This document shows, in pieces, positions 41,288-50,131 of a stretch of DNA of 64,000 bases. Location: positions 62,001-126,000 of the forward strand of contig CBIHOD010000001.1 in the NCBI GenBank assembly GCA_966211815.1. The letters run 5' to 3'. The translations under genes were made by a program, and so were the position numbers. How positions within the stretch are numbered: position 1 is the stretch's first letter; every line of letters starts with the position of its first letter. The stretch comes from JANPCX01 sp966211815. Lineage in GTDB: Bacteria > Pseudomonadota > Gammaproteobacteria > Burkholderiales > Burkholderiaceae_C. The notes below the pieces were generated by a model. The model worked only from the letters and a program-made list of their open reading frames with translations. It was not told the DNA's origin and searched no databases.

Positions 41288-42229
41288 ATGGTCTACCGTG
41301 TTTTCGTCGATGGCCAGGAGGGCACCACCGGGTTGCGCATCCACGAGTATCTCGCGCAACGCGACGATGTCGAGGTGCTCAAGATCGACGCCGACAAGCG
41401 CAAGGACCCGGCCGAACGCTCGCGCCTGTTGAACGCGGCCGACGTGGCCTTCCTCTGCCTGCCCGACGCCGCTTCCCGCGAGGCGGCGGCCATGGTCTCC
41501 AACCCCGGCACCTGCCTGATCGACGCCAGCACCGCCCACCGCACGGTGGCCGGCTGGGCCTTCGGCCTGCCCGAACTGGCGCCGGGCCAGCGCGAGCTGC
41601 TGCGCCAGTCCAAGCGCATCGCCAACCCGGGCTGCCACGCCAGCGCCTTCATCCTGCTGGCCCGGCCGCTGGTGGACGCCGGCCTGCTGCCGCGCAGCCT
41701 GCCGGTCTCGGCGACCTCGATCACCGGTTACTCCGGCGGCGGCAAATCGATGATCGCCCAGTACGAAGCCGGCGGCGACGCCAAGCTGAAGTCTCCCCGT
41801 CCTTACGGCCTGACGCTGGCGCACAAGCACCTGCCCGAGATGCGGGCCCACACCGGGCTGGAGCGCGCGCCGCTGTTCATGCCCGTCGTGGGTGATTTCT
41901 ACAAGGGGCTGGCGGTGACGATCCCGCTGCACCTGTCGCAATTGGCGGCCGGGGCAACGGCGGAGAAACTGCACGCCGCGCTGCAGGCTCGCTACGCCGG
42001 CGAACCCTTCGTCCAGGTCAAGCCGCTGCGCGACCCGGCGGTGCTCGAAGGCGGCTTCTACGACGTGCAGGCCTGCAACGGCACCAACCGCGTCGACATC
42101 CATGTGTTCGGCAACGACAGCCAGGTGCTGCTGATGGCCTGCCTGGACAACCTCGGCAAGGGCGCCAGCGGCGCCGCGGTGCAGTCGATGAACGTCCACC
42201 TGGGCCTGGAAGAAGGCCGGGGCCTTTGA
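41288..42229 (+). CDS. argC: N-acetyl-gamma-glutamyl-phosphate reductase, type 2
   Basis: 313 residues; third step of arginine biosynthesis. The NAD(P)-binding start VFVDGQEGTTGLRIHEYL, the catalytic cysteine in IANPGCHASAF and GYSGGGKSMIAQYE match the shorter type 2 ArgC. No other arg genes are next to it. The ATG at 41288 follows agaaagaagagg. The MITE lies 45 bp upstream, so its right end may contribute to the promoter. Confidence 0.96.
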   Translation: MVYRVFVDGQEGTTGLRIHEYLAQRDDVEVLKIDADKRKDPAERSRLLNAADVAFLCLPDAASREAAAMVSNPGTCLIDASTAHRTVAGWAFGLPELAPGQRELLRQSKRIANPGCHASAFILLARPLVDAGLLPRSLPVSATSITGYSGGGKSMIAQYEAGGDAKLKSPRPYGLTLAHKHLPEMRAHTGLERAPLFMPVVGDFYKGLAVTIPLHLSQLAAGATAEKLHAALQARYAGEPFVQVKPLRDPAVLEGGFYDVQACNGTNRVDIHVFGNDSQVLLMACLDNLGKGASGAAVQSMNVHLGLEEGRGL

Positions 42230-42265
42230 TCCAACCGCCGGGCCGGCGGCGCGGGTCCGGCGGGG

Positions 42266-43465
42266 TCAGCGCGCGCGGAAGACGACCTCGCCCATCCGCC
42301 TGAGCTTGGGTGCGACCACCGGCATCGTCAGCATGGTGCTGGCCACGGCCATCAGCAGCAGGGCGGTGAAGGTCTCGCTGGTGATGACCGCCTTGTCCAG
42401 CAGCACGTTGGCGAAGATGATCATGATCAGCGCCTTGGTCTGCAGCAGCCAGCCGATGAGCGACGCCTCGCCGGGCCGCCATTTCAGCAGCCGGCCCGCG
42501 GCGTGCACCCCGGCGAGCTTGCCGCCGACCGACGCCAGCAGCAGCACGCCCGCTGCCAGGAACACGGCGTAGCCGCCGAGCTGCCAGTCGGTGCGCAGCC
42601 CGGTGCTCAGGAAAAACACCGGCATGACCACCAGCAGCACGTGGTGCCGCAGGCTGTCCATTGTCCTTTGGTCGAACCATTCCGCGTCCATGACGGCACC
42701 GGCCAGGAAAGCGCCCACCATGTAGTGCAGCCCTGACCAGTCGGCGCCCAGGCCGCAGGCCGCCAGCCAGCCCAGGCCGAGGAACCAGCGGTCGCTCTCC
42801 GGGACGCGCTTCATCAGCCACCGGAAGCCCGCCGCCAACACGGCGAAGGCGGCGAGGAAGGCGGCCTGGCGGCCGACGCGCTCCCAGTCCATCAGGATCA
42901 GCGCGAGCACGCCCCAGACCGCGATGTCGTCGACGCTGGCATAGCGCAGGATGCGCTGGCCGATCGGCTGGCGCAGCACCTCCAGCTTTTCCATCAGCAG
43001 GATCAGGATCGGCAAGGCGGTCACGGCGCAGGACATGCCGATGCCCAGAATGAACTGCCAGGGTTGCGCCTTCCCGCCCATCCAGCCCGGGAAGGCGAGC
43101 AGGCCCAGGCCGGCCGCGCAGCCGAAAATTAGCGGCACGGCCAGCGCCAGTCCGGCGGTGACGCCGGTTTCCAGGCGGTGCTTCCAGGCCTGCCTCAAGT
43201 CCAGCTCGATGCCGGCGATCCAGACGAACACCATCACCGCCCACCAGGCGATGCCGTTCAGCGACTGGATGACCGGCGGGCTGAAGACGAAGCGGTGGTA
43301 CTCGGGGAAGGCGGCGCCCAGGACGCCCGGCCCGAGCAGGATGCCGGTGATGATCTGAACCACCACGAGCGGCGCGAAGTATTCCGTCCGTCCCAGCCGC
43401 CAGATCAAGTAGGGCGCGGTGTAGATGATCAGCATCGCGATCAGGAAGATTTCGGTCGTGGTCAT
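42266..43465 (-). CDS. Cation:proton antiporter (CPA2/Kef-like)
   Basis: 399 residues with about 11-12 hydrophobic segments. Family signs: VVVQIITGILLGPGVLG, FVWIAGIELDL, SCAVTALPILILLM, VDDIAVWGVLAL (the paired acidic residues of the ion site) and VGAFLAGAVMD. No TrkA-N cytoplasmic domain. Starts at the ATG at 43465; divergent from the halogenase-like gene. Ion specificity not deducible. Confidence 0.9.
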   Translation of the reverse strand: MTTTEIFLIAMLIIYTAPYLIWRLGRTEYFAPLVVVQIITGILLGPGVLGAAFPEYHRFVFSPPVIQSLNGIAWWAVMVFVWIAGIELDLRQAWKHRLETGVTAGLALAVPLIFGCAAGLGLLAFPGWMGGKAQPWQFILGIGMSCAVTALPILILLMEKLEVLRQPIGQRILRYASVDDIAVWGVLALILMDWERVGRQAAFLAAFAVLAAGFRWLMKRVPESDRWFLGLGWLAACGLGADWSGLHYMVGAFLAGAVMDAEWFDQRTMDSLRHHVLLVVMPVFFLSTGLRTDWQLGGYAVFLAAGVLLLASVGGKLAGVHAAGRLLKWRPGEASLIGWLLQTKALIMIIFANVLLDKAVITSETFTALLLMAVASTMLTMPVVAPKLRRMGEVVFRAR

Positions 43466-43640
43466 GTCGGCGCGGCGGTGGGACGGTGGGGCGGGGGCGC
43501 AGTGTGGCATGCGGGGCGCCGGCCGGAAAACATCTCCATACACCTTGCCGGCGCGGGCCGGGGGCGGCGTCTGTCATCATCGCTGCGGCCCGCGGCCGCT
43601 TCCCGCCGTCCCGCGCCGTCCCCATCATCCCCGCACAGCC

Positions 43641-45293
43641 ATGACAAACAACCCATCCGCAACCGCCCGGCACGACGTGGTCGTCATGGGCGGCGGCCTC
43701 GCCGGCCTGACGCTGGCGCTGCAGCTGAAGAAACGTTTCCCCGACATCGACGTGCTGGTGCTGGAGCGCCGGGACCACCCGGTGCCGGTGGCGGCCCACA
43801 AGGTGGGCGAGTCGTCGGTCGAGATCGGCGCCCACTATTTCGCCGACGTGCTCGGCCTGGCCGACCACATGAAGGAAAAGCAGCTGCGCAAGTTCGGTTT
43901 CCGCTTCTTCTTCTCCGAAGGCCGGCGCGACATCGACCAGGTCACCGAGATCGGCGCCAGCCGGTTCCTGTCGGTGCCGAGCTACCAGATCGACCGCGGC
44001 ATCTTCGAGAACTTCCTCGGCGAGGAAGCCCTGCGCCGCGGCGTGAAGTTCCTGGACCGCGCCATCGTCCGCGGCATCGAGCTGGCGCCCGCCGGCTCCG
44101 CCGAGCCGCACCGCGTGGCCTGCCAGGTGGCGGGCGGCGACGAGCAGGCCATCGAGGCCCGCTGGGTCGTCGACGCCTGCGGCCGCGCCGGCCTGCTCAA
44201 GCGCAAGCTCGGCCTGGCGCAGGCCAACGAACACGGCGCTCACGCGGTGTGGTTCCGCATCAAGGACCGCATCGACATCGACCGCTGGACCGGCAACGCC
44301 GAGTGGCGCGCGCGCTGCGACCCGCAGGCGCGCTGGCTGTCGACCAACCACCTGGTCGGCGCGGGCTACTGGGTCTGGCTCATCCCGCTGGCCTCGGGCT
44401 CGCATTCGGTGGGCATCGTGGCCGACCCGCGCATCCACCCGATCGAGACCATGGACACCTTCGACAAGGCCATGGCCTGGTTCGAGAAGTACCAGCCGCG
44501 GCTCTTCGACGACCTCGACGGCAAGCGCCACCTGCTGCAGGACTTCGCCTTCTTCAAGCGCTTCTCCTACGGCTGCAAGCAGGTGTTCTCGGACCAGCGC
44601 TGGGCCCTGACCGGCGAGGCCGGCCTCTTCCTCGACCCGTTCTATTCGCCCGGAAGCGACTTCATCGCCATCAGCAACACCTACATCACCGAACTGGTCG
44701 CGCTGGACCGGGCCGGCCAGCCGCTGGGCGCCCGCGCCCAGGTGTTCGACCAGCTCTACCAGTCGTTCTACGAAAGCACGCTGGCGCTGTACACCGACCA
44801 GTACCCGCTGTTCGGCGACCCGGAAGTGCTGCCCGCCAAGGTGATCTGGGACTACGCCTATTACTGGGGCGTGCTGGCGCAGTTCTTCTACCAGGAGCGG
44901 CTGGCCGACCTGACCGCCCTGTCGCGGCTGCGCGGCGAGTTGGCGCTTTGCCGGCAGCTCAACGCCCAGGTGCAGCGCTTCTTCCGCGCCTGGTCCGCCC
45001 GCAGCGAGAAGCGCAACCCGGCGGTCATGCTCGACCAGGCCTCCCTGCCGTGGTTCGCCGAGCTCAACCGCAGCCTGCACGACCCCCGCCTCAGCGACGC
45101 CGACTTCGAGCGGCGCATCCAGGCCAGCGCCCGCCAGCTTCAGGCGCTGGCCCGCGACATCCTGGCGCGGGCGGGCGGCGCTTACCCCGGCCTGGACGAC
45201 GCCGAACTGCGCGCCCTGGCCGAGCGGCCTTCGCCGGCGGGCGGCGCCGCCGAGGCGGAAGCGGAAGCCTCGATGCTGCTGGCCGCGGCTTGA
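43641..45293 (+). CDS. Flavin-dependent halogenase-like oxidoreductase
   Basis: 550 residues. FAD-binding GGGLAGLTLALQLKKRFP at the N-terminus, then VAAHKVGESSVEIGAHYF, the halogenase-type WVWLIP (W-x-W-x-I-P) and ALTGEAGLFLDPFYSPGSDF. This is the tryptophan-halogenase-like fold often found in xanthomonadin/aryl-polyene clusters, whose pigments can be brominated. I infer it halogenates or otherwise oxidises the aryl head group. It is 211 bp ahead of the ACP gene on the same strand; that gap holds no gene. Confidence 0.82.
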   Translation: MTNNPSATARHDVVVMGGGLAGLTLALQLKKRFPDIDVLVLERRDHPVPVAAHKVGESSVEIGAHYFADVLGLADHMKEKQLRKFGFRFFFSEGRRDIDQVTEIGASRFLSVPSYQIDRGIFENFLGEEALRRGVKFLDRAIVRGIELAPAGSAEPHRVACQVAGGDEQAIEARWVVDACGRAGLLKRKLGLAQANEHGAHAVWFRIKDRIDIDRWTGNAEWRARCDPQARWLSTNHLVGAGYWVWLIPLASGSHSVGIVADPRIHPIETMDTFDKAMAWFEKYQPRLFDDLDGKRHLLQDFAFFKRFSYGCKQVFSDQRWALTGEAGLFLDPFYSPGSDFIAISNTYITELVALDRAGQPLGARAQVFDQLYQSFYESTLALYTDQYPLFGDPEVLPAKVIWDYAYYWGVLAQFFYQERLADLTALSRLRGELALCRQLNAQVQRFFRAWSARSEKRNPAVMLDQASLPWFAELNRSLHDPRLSDADFERRIQASARQLQALARDILARAGGAYPGLDDAELRALAERPSPAGGAAEAEAEASMLLAAA

Positions 45294-45504
45294 GGCGCCA
45301 CGGCCCGCCGCATGCATTGATTGGTAAAATACCGGGTTGCGCCCGGCGGCGCGGCACGGCCCAATAGCCGGTCGAACACGGGCCTGAGGATGGCCCGTCG
45401 ATACCGGAAGACGGCACGGGCCGCAGGCCCACGCGACCCGCGAAGCCGCCGAACGCGCCAGGAACCGCGCCTGCCCCGGCAGCCAACAGCCAGTCACCGA
45501 ACCC

Positions 45505-45777
45505 ATGACCACCCCTTCAAACGCCGACCTGCAGCGCGAAGTCGCCGCCCTCCTCGTGGAGGCGCTGAACCTCGAGATCGCCCCCGAAGCCATCGATCCG
45601 CAAGCGCCGCTCTACGGCGAAGGCCTCGGGCTGGATTCGATCGACATCCTGGAAGTCGCCCTGGTGGTCTCGCAGCGCTACGGTTTCCAGTTGCGCTCGG
45701 ACGACGCGGACAACGTCCGCATCTTCACCTCCCTGGCCAGCCTGACCGACCACATCGCCGCCCACCGGGCGCGCTGA
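45505..45777 (+). CDS. Acyl carrier protein (aryl-polyene type)
   Basis: 90 residues. The phosphopantetheine site is LGLDSIDILE with Ser45, preceded by DPQAPLYGEG as in aryl-polyene/xanthomonadin ACPs. It carries the growing polyene chain. It opens a run of seven genes with small gaps or overlaps (18 bp to the next gene, then 173 bp before the AMP-ligase). No KS or KR gene is seen nearby. Confidence 0.9.
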   Translation: MTTPSNADLQREVAALLVEALNLEIAPEAIDPQAPLYGEGLGLDSIDILEVALVVSQRYGFQLRSDDADNVRIFTSLASLTDHIAAHRAR

Positions 45778-45795
45778 CGGGCGGGAGGTCCTCGC

Positions 45796-46467
45796 ATGGG
45801 TGCGAAAACCGGCGCGCGCATCGTCGGCGCCTTGCTTCTGGGCCTGGCCTACATCCTGGGCTCGCACTGGCTGATGACCCGGGCCAAAGACTCGGCCTGG
45901 AGCGTCGTCGCCCTGGTCGCCCCGATGCTGGTGGTGGTCGCCCTGGGCAGCTGGCGGGCGGGCAACCGCTGGCTGGCCGCCGCCGCCGCCGCGGTGGTCG
46001 CCGGGCTGTGCGCCCAGGCGCAGACCGGGCTGGTGATCCCCGCGGCCCTGGTCTACCTGGGCCAGCACGTCGGCATCCATGTCTTCCTCGCCCTGGCCTT
46101 CGGCGGCACGCTGCGGCCGGGCCATGAAGCGCTCATCACCATGATGGCCCGCCGGGTGCACCGCGTGTTCACCCCCGAGATGGAGGCTTACACCCGGAAA
46201 TTGACCGCCTCCTGGACCGCCTATTTCCTGGCCATGGCCGGCATCTCGGTGCTGCTTTACGCCTTCGCCGATTTCGGCACCTGGGCGCTGTTCGCCAACC
46301 TGCTGACGCCGGCCGCGGTGGCGTTGATGTTCGTGGGCGAGCATTGGCTGCGCTACCGGTGGCACCCGGAATTCGAACGGGCCACCTTCGCCGACGCGAT
46401 CCGCTCCTACATGACCAGCGGCCAACCCGGCAGCCCCCGCGCCACGCCGCGCGACCCCGCCGCATGA
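45796..46467 (+). CDS. Cluster-associated inner-membrane protein (COG4648-like)
   Basis: 223 residues with about five or six membrane helices (IVGALLLGLAYILGSHWLM, VALVAPMLVVVALGSW, AAAAAVVAGLCAQ, FLAMAGISVLLYAF, LLTPAAVALMFVGEHWLRY). Conserved polar parts: RPGHEALITMMARRVHR and RYRWHPEFE. Proteins like this sit next to the ACP in aryl-polyene and xanthomonadin clusters; biochemical role unknown. The following 173 bp up to the AMP-ligase contains no recognisable gene. Confidence 0.78.
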   Translation: MGAKTGARIVGALLLGLAYILGSHWLMTRAKDSAWSVVALVAPMLVVVALGSWRAGNRWLAAAAAAVVAGLCAQAQTGLVIPAALVYLGQHVGIHVFLALAFGGTLRPGHEALITMMARRVHRVFTPEMEAYTRKLTASWTAYFLAMAGISVLLYAFADFGTWALFANLLTPAAVALMFVGEHWLRYRWHPEFERATFADAIRSYMTSGQPGSPRATPRDPAA

Positions 46468-46640
46468 AGCGACGCCGGGCCGGGGCGGCCTCCGTTTAGA
46501 CCGGGCGCTGAATTCTTGGACAAGGCCAGGCGCCGGCGCCAGCGACGCCGGCCGCATCGAGGAACACGATTGAACACTCTCGCCATCAACCTGGGACACC
46601 GGGCCACGACGCCTCCGGCGGGCCGCGGGGCGGCGCGGCC

Positions 46641-48080
46641 ATGAAAGCGGCGACAGCGCCCCTGGTCTGGGCCGACGACCTCGACGCGCCGCTGGCGTGG
46701 TCCCAGGGCCGGCCGCTTTCGCGCCGCCAATACCTGGCCGATGTCCAGGCACTGGCCGCGCGGCTGCCGCCGCAGGGGCAGATGCTCAACCTCAGCGGCG
46801 ACCGCTACCGTTTCGCCGTCGGCATCGGCGCGGCGCTGCTGCGCGGCCAGCACAACCTCATGCCGCCCAACCACACGCCGGACATGGTGGTCCGGCTGCG
46901 CGAGAGCTTTCCCCAGGCCTATGCGGTGGGCGATCCGGGCGCCGCGGCGGCGCCGGCCCTTCCCGGCCTGAGGCATGCCGAGGCGCTGGCGCCGGCGTCC
47001 GCCGGCGCGCAGGTGCCGCTCATCCCGGAGTCGGCGCTGGTCGCCCAGGTCTTCACCTCCGGCTCCACCGGCCGGCCGGTGCCGCACCCGAAGTTCTGGG
47101 GCGCCATGCACCTGAACATGCGCACCGGCGCGCGGGCACTGGCCCAGGCCATGGGCCGCGAAAGCCTGGCCGGGGTCAACCTGGTGGCCACGGTGCCCGC
47201 CCAGCACATGTTCGGCTTCGAATCGAGCGTGCTGGCGGCGATGCTGGCCGGCGCGGCCTTCGATTGCGAGCGGCCGTTCTACCCCGCCGACATCGCCGCC
47301 GCGCTGGCGCGCATGCCGCGCCCGCGGCTGCTCGTCACCACGCCCTTCCACCTGAAGATGCTGCTGGAATCGGGCCTGGCGCTGCCGCCGGCCGACCTGG
47401 TGCTGTGCGCCACCGCGCCGCTGCCGCCGCAGTTGGCCGCGCGGGCCGAGGCCGCGCTGTCGGCGCCTTTGCTGGAGATCTACGGCTGCACCGAAGCCGG
47501 CCAGGTCGCCACCCGCCGCACCACCGCCGGCGCCGAATGGCAGGCGCTGGACGGCCTGCGCCTGGACGGCAACGGCGTCGAATCCACCGTGCGGGGCGGC
47601 CACGTGTCCGAGCCCACGCCGCTGGCCGACGTGCTGGAAGTACTGGAAGGGGGGCGGCGTTTCCGCCTGCTCGGCCGGTCGGCCGACCTGATCAACATCG
47701 CCGGCAAGCGCAGCTCGCTCGGCCACCTGAACTTCCACCTCAACGCCGTCCCCGGCGTCGACGACGGCGCTTTCTGGCTGCCTCCGGCGGCGGACGACGG
47801 CACGGCCGGCGCCGGCGTCGTCCGGCCGGTCGCCTTCGTGGTCGCGCCCCGGCTGCCGGCCGGCGAGGCGCAGGCCCGCGTGCTGCAGGCCCTGCGCCAG
47901 CGCGTCGACGCGGCTTTCCTGCCGCGCCGGGTGGTGCTGGTCGACGGCTTGCCGCGCGAGCCCAGCACGGGCAAATTGCCCGCGCAGCGCTTCTCCGCAT
48001 GGGCGCGCGCGCAGCTCGGCGAAACCCCCGGCGAAGCCCCCGCGGCCCCGGCCGGCCCCGCACCCGAACCCACCCCTTGA
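46641..48080 (+). CDS. Acyl/aryl AMP-ligase of the pigment cluster
   Basis: 479 residues of the ANL superfamily. The P-loop-like VFTSGSTGRPVPHPKFWGAM, then IYGCTEAGQVATRRT, the hinge LLGRSADLINIAGKRSS, and the C-terminal catalytic-lysine region LPREPSTGKLPAQRF. It should adenylate the aryl or acyl starter (for example 4-hydroxybenzoate or 3-hydroxybenzoate) and load it on the ACP. Tail rich in Pro/Ala. It lies 22 bp before the dehydratase-like gene. Confidence 0.88.
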   Translation: MKAATAPLVWADDLDAPLAWSQGRPLSRRQYLADVQALAARLPPQGQMLNLSGDRYRFAVGIGAALLRGQHNLMPPNHTPDMVVRLRESFPQAYAVGDPGAAAAPALPGLRHAEALAPASAGAQVPLIPESALVAQVFTSGSTGRPVPHPKFWGAMHLNMRTGARALAQAMGRESLAGVNLVATVPAQHMFGFESSVLAAMLAGAAFDCERPFYPADIAAALARMPRPRLLVTTPFHLKMLLESGLALPPADLVLCATAPLPPQLAARAEAALSAPLLEIYGCTEAGQVATRRTTAGAEWQALDGLRLDGNGVESTVRGGHVSEPTPLADVLEVLEGGRRFRLLGRSADLINIAGKRSSLGHLNFHLNAVPGVDDGAFWLPPAADDGTAGAGVVRPVAFVVAPRLPAGEAQARVLQALRQRVDAAFLPRRVVLVDGLPREPSTGKLPAQRFSAWARAQLGETPGEAPAAPAGPAPEPTP

Positions 48081-48102
48081 CGCACCGCTGGACGCCCTAC
48101 CC

Positions 48103-48435
48103 ATGCAGACCACTGGCCAGGACGGCCCCTTCCATCGCTTCGACGTCGCTGTGGCCGCCGACCATCCGGCGTTCGCCGGGCATTTCCCCGGGCAGCCGCT
48201 GCTGCCGGGCGTGTCGCTGCTGGCCGAAGTGATGGAAGCCGCCCTCGGGGAGCCGGCACTGGCCGCCCTGCTTGGCGGCGCGCCGAAGCTGTCGTCGGTG
48301 AAGTTCCTGGCGCCCGTGCGCCCCGGCGCAGCGCTGACGCTGAAACTGCAGGCCACCGCGCGGGGCGGCCTGCGCTTCGAAGCCTGGGCCGCCGACCGCC
48401 TGGCCGCGTCGGGCCAGTTCGAGGCCGCGCCATGA
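48103..48435 (+). CDS. Hot-dog-fold 3-hydroxyacyl-ACP dehydratase-like (ApeI-like)
   Basis: 110 residues: FDVAVAADHPAFAGHFPGQP followed by LLPGVSLLAEVMEAA, the HFPGxPxLPGV signature of FabA/FabZ-like thioester dehydratases. In aryl-polyene synthesis such a protein introduces the trans double bonds. Overlaps the acyltransferase by 4 bp. Its small size matches the cluster-specific subfamily. Confidence 0.85.
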   Translation: MQTTGQDGPFHRFDVAVAADHPAFAGHFPGQPLLPGVSLLAEVMEAALGEPALAALLGGAPKLSSVKFLAPVRPGAALTLKLQATARGGLRFEAWAADRLAASGQFEAAP

Positions 48436-49454
48436 CCACGGCGCCGACCAACCCGCCCCGGGCCGGCGACAAGCCGGACACCGCCTGGGCCGCCGAACCC
48501 GAGCGCAGCCACCTGTGGGTGCTGCGCCTGATGCGCTGGATCGCGGTGAACCTCGGCCGCCGCGCCTCGCGGTGGCTGTTGCCCCCGATCTCGCTGTACT
48601 TCCTCCTGGCCAACGGCAAGGCCCGGCGCGCGTCGCGGCGCTACCTGTCCCGCGCCCTGCCGCGCCCGCCCGGCTGGGCCGACCTGTACCGCCACATCCA
48701 CCATTTCGCCGGCACCGTGCTCGACCGGGTGTATTTCCTGCAGGACCGGTTCCACGAGTTCGACGTCCAGACCACCGGCGCCGAGCGGGTGCATGCCCTG
48801 ATGGAAAGCGGACAGGGTGTCTTCCTCGTCGGCGCCCACCTGGGCAGCTTCGAGGCCCTGCGCGCCAGCGGCCAGACCCGGGGCGCCCGCGTGGCGATGG
48901 TCATGTACGAGGACAACGCCCGCCTCATCAACGCCGTGCTGTCGGCGATCGCGCCCCAAGCCGAGCTGCACACCATCCCCCTGGGCCGGCCCGGCAGCAT
49001 GCTGGCGCTGCGCCGCTGGCTGGACGAAGGCGGCCTGGCGGGCATGCTGGCCGACCGCACGCTGCCGGGGCAGTCCGAGCGGTCGGGCAGCCGCGAGATC
49101 CCCTTCCTCGGCGAGGCGGCCCATTTTTCGGAAGGGCCCTTCCGCCTGGCCGCGATGATGCGGCGGCCGGCCATCTTCATGACCGGCCTCTACCACGGTG
49201 GCCGCCGCTACGAGCTGCGCTTCGAGCTGCTCGCCGATTTCAGCGCCGCGCCGCCCGCCGCCGGCCAACCCCAGGGCCCGGCGCCCGGCGCGCGCGCCGG
49301 CGCGATGGACGAACAGATCGGAACCGCCATGCGCCGGTACGTGTCTACGCTCGAATCGCTTTGCCGGGAATCCCCGTACAACTGGTTCAACTTCTTCGAT
49401 TTCTGGCCCGCCGACGGCACGCCCCCGGCGGCGCCTCCAACACCGACCCCATGA
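48432..49454 (+). CDS. LpxL/HtrB-like acyltransferase of the pigment cluster
   Basis: 340 residues. The H-x4-E catalytic motif is in FLVGAHLGSFEALRAS, then VAMVMYEDNARLINAVLS and MLADRTLPGQSERSG, as in lauroyl-transferase-type enzymes. One N-terminal hydrophobic anchor (about residues 36-57). In this cluster type it is thought to attach the polyene to a lipid. Overlaps both neighbours by 4 bp. Confidence 0.88.
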   Translation: MTTAPTNPPRAGDKPDTAWAAEPERSHLWVLRLMRWIAVNLGRRASRWLLPPISLYFLLANGKARRASRRYLSRALPRPPGWADLYRHIHHFAGTVLDRVYFLQDRFHEFDVQTTGAERVHALMESGQGVFLVGAHLGSFEALRASGQTRGARVAMVMYEDNARLINAVLSAIAPQAELHTIPLGRPGSMLALRRWLDEGGLAGMLADRTLPGQSERSGSREIPFLGEAAHFSEGPFRLAAMMRRPAIFMTGLYHGGRRYELRFELLADFSAAPPAAGQPQGPAPGARAGAMDEQIGTAMRRYVSTLESLCRESPYNWFNFFDFWPADGTPPAAPPTPTP

Positions 49455-50131
49455 CCATGCCCCATATCCGACACCCCGCCAAGACGCCCGCCGGACGGGC
49501 CCCGCGCCTGGCGCTGGCGCTGGCCGCGCTGTGCGCCGCCGCGCCGGCCGCCTGGGCGCAGCAGCCGCCGCAAACCCAGCCGCAGCAGCAAGCCGCGTTC
49601 GGCCTGGTGCAGCTGATGGAAGTCCTGGGGACGGTCAAGTCGGGCGAGGCCTTGTTCACCGAGAAGCGCACCAGCGCCCTGCTCGACCGGCCGACCGAGC
49701 TGTCGGGCAGGCTGTCTTTCCAGGCGCCTGATTCGTTCACGCGCGAAACCCTCAAGCCCACCCATGAAAAACTGGCCGTCACCGGCAACCAGCTGACGAT
49801 GAGCCGCGGCTCGCGCAGCCGCACCGTGGCGGTCGACTCGGTGCCCGAGGCCAGCATCATCATCGAGGCCATCCGCGGCACGCTCACCGGCAACCGTGAA
49901 TCCCTCGAAAAGCACTTCAACGTCGCGGTCGCCGGCACCGCCCGGCAGTGGACGCTCGACCTCGTGCCGCGGGAGCCGCGGCTGCGCGAACAGATCAGCC
50001 AGGTGCGGCTGGTCGGGCAGCAGGCCTTGGTGCGCGAAGTGGCGGTCAACATGCCTGACGGCGACCGTTCGGTCATGACGGTCGAGCCGACGTCCACCCA
50101 GTCCGCCCCGACCGCCGGCGCGGCCAACTGA
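49451..50131 (+). CDS. LolA-like periplasmic lipid/lipoprotein carrier
   Basis: 226 residues. The signal peptide ends AAPAAWAQ; a Gln/Pro-rich linker precedes a LolA-like fold (LVQLMEVLGTVKSGEALFTE, LSGRLSFQAPDSFTRETLKP). Likely shuttles the lipidated pigment to the outer membrane. The ATG at 49451 overlaps the acyltransferase stop, and the stop overlaps the MMPL start by one base (TGATG). Confidence 0.85.
   Translation: MTMPHIRHPAKTPAGRAPRLALALAALCAAAPAAWAQQPPQTQPQQQAAFGLVQLMEVLGTVKSGEALFTEKRTSALLDRPTELSGRLSFQAPDSFTRETLKPTHEKLAVTGNQLTMSRGSRSRTVAVDSVPEASIIIEAIRGTLTGNRESLEKHFNVAVAGTARQWTLDLVPREPRLREQISQVRLVGQQALVREVAVNMPDGDRSVMTVEPTSTQSAPTAGAAN

Noticed and set aside
42018..45593. 1191-codon open frame on the minus strand across argC, the antiporter and the halogenase-like gene
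   Set aside because: It crosses three well-supported genes and has low-complexity composition; a shadow frame.
46468..46640. Possible small gene between the membrane protein and the AMP-ligase
   Set aside because: No frame combines a ribosome site with a coding-like translation.
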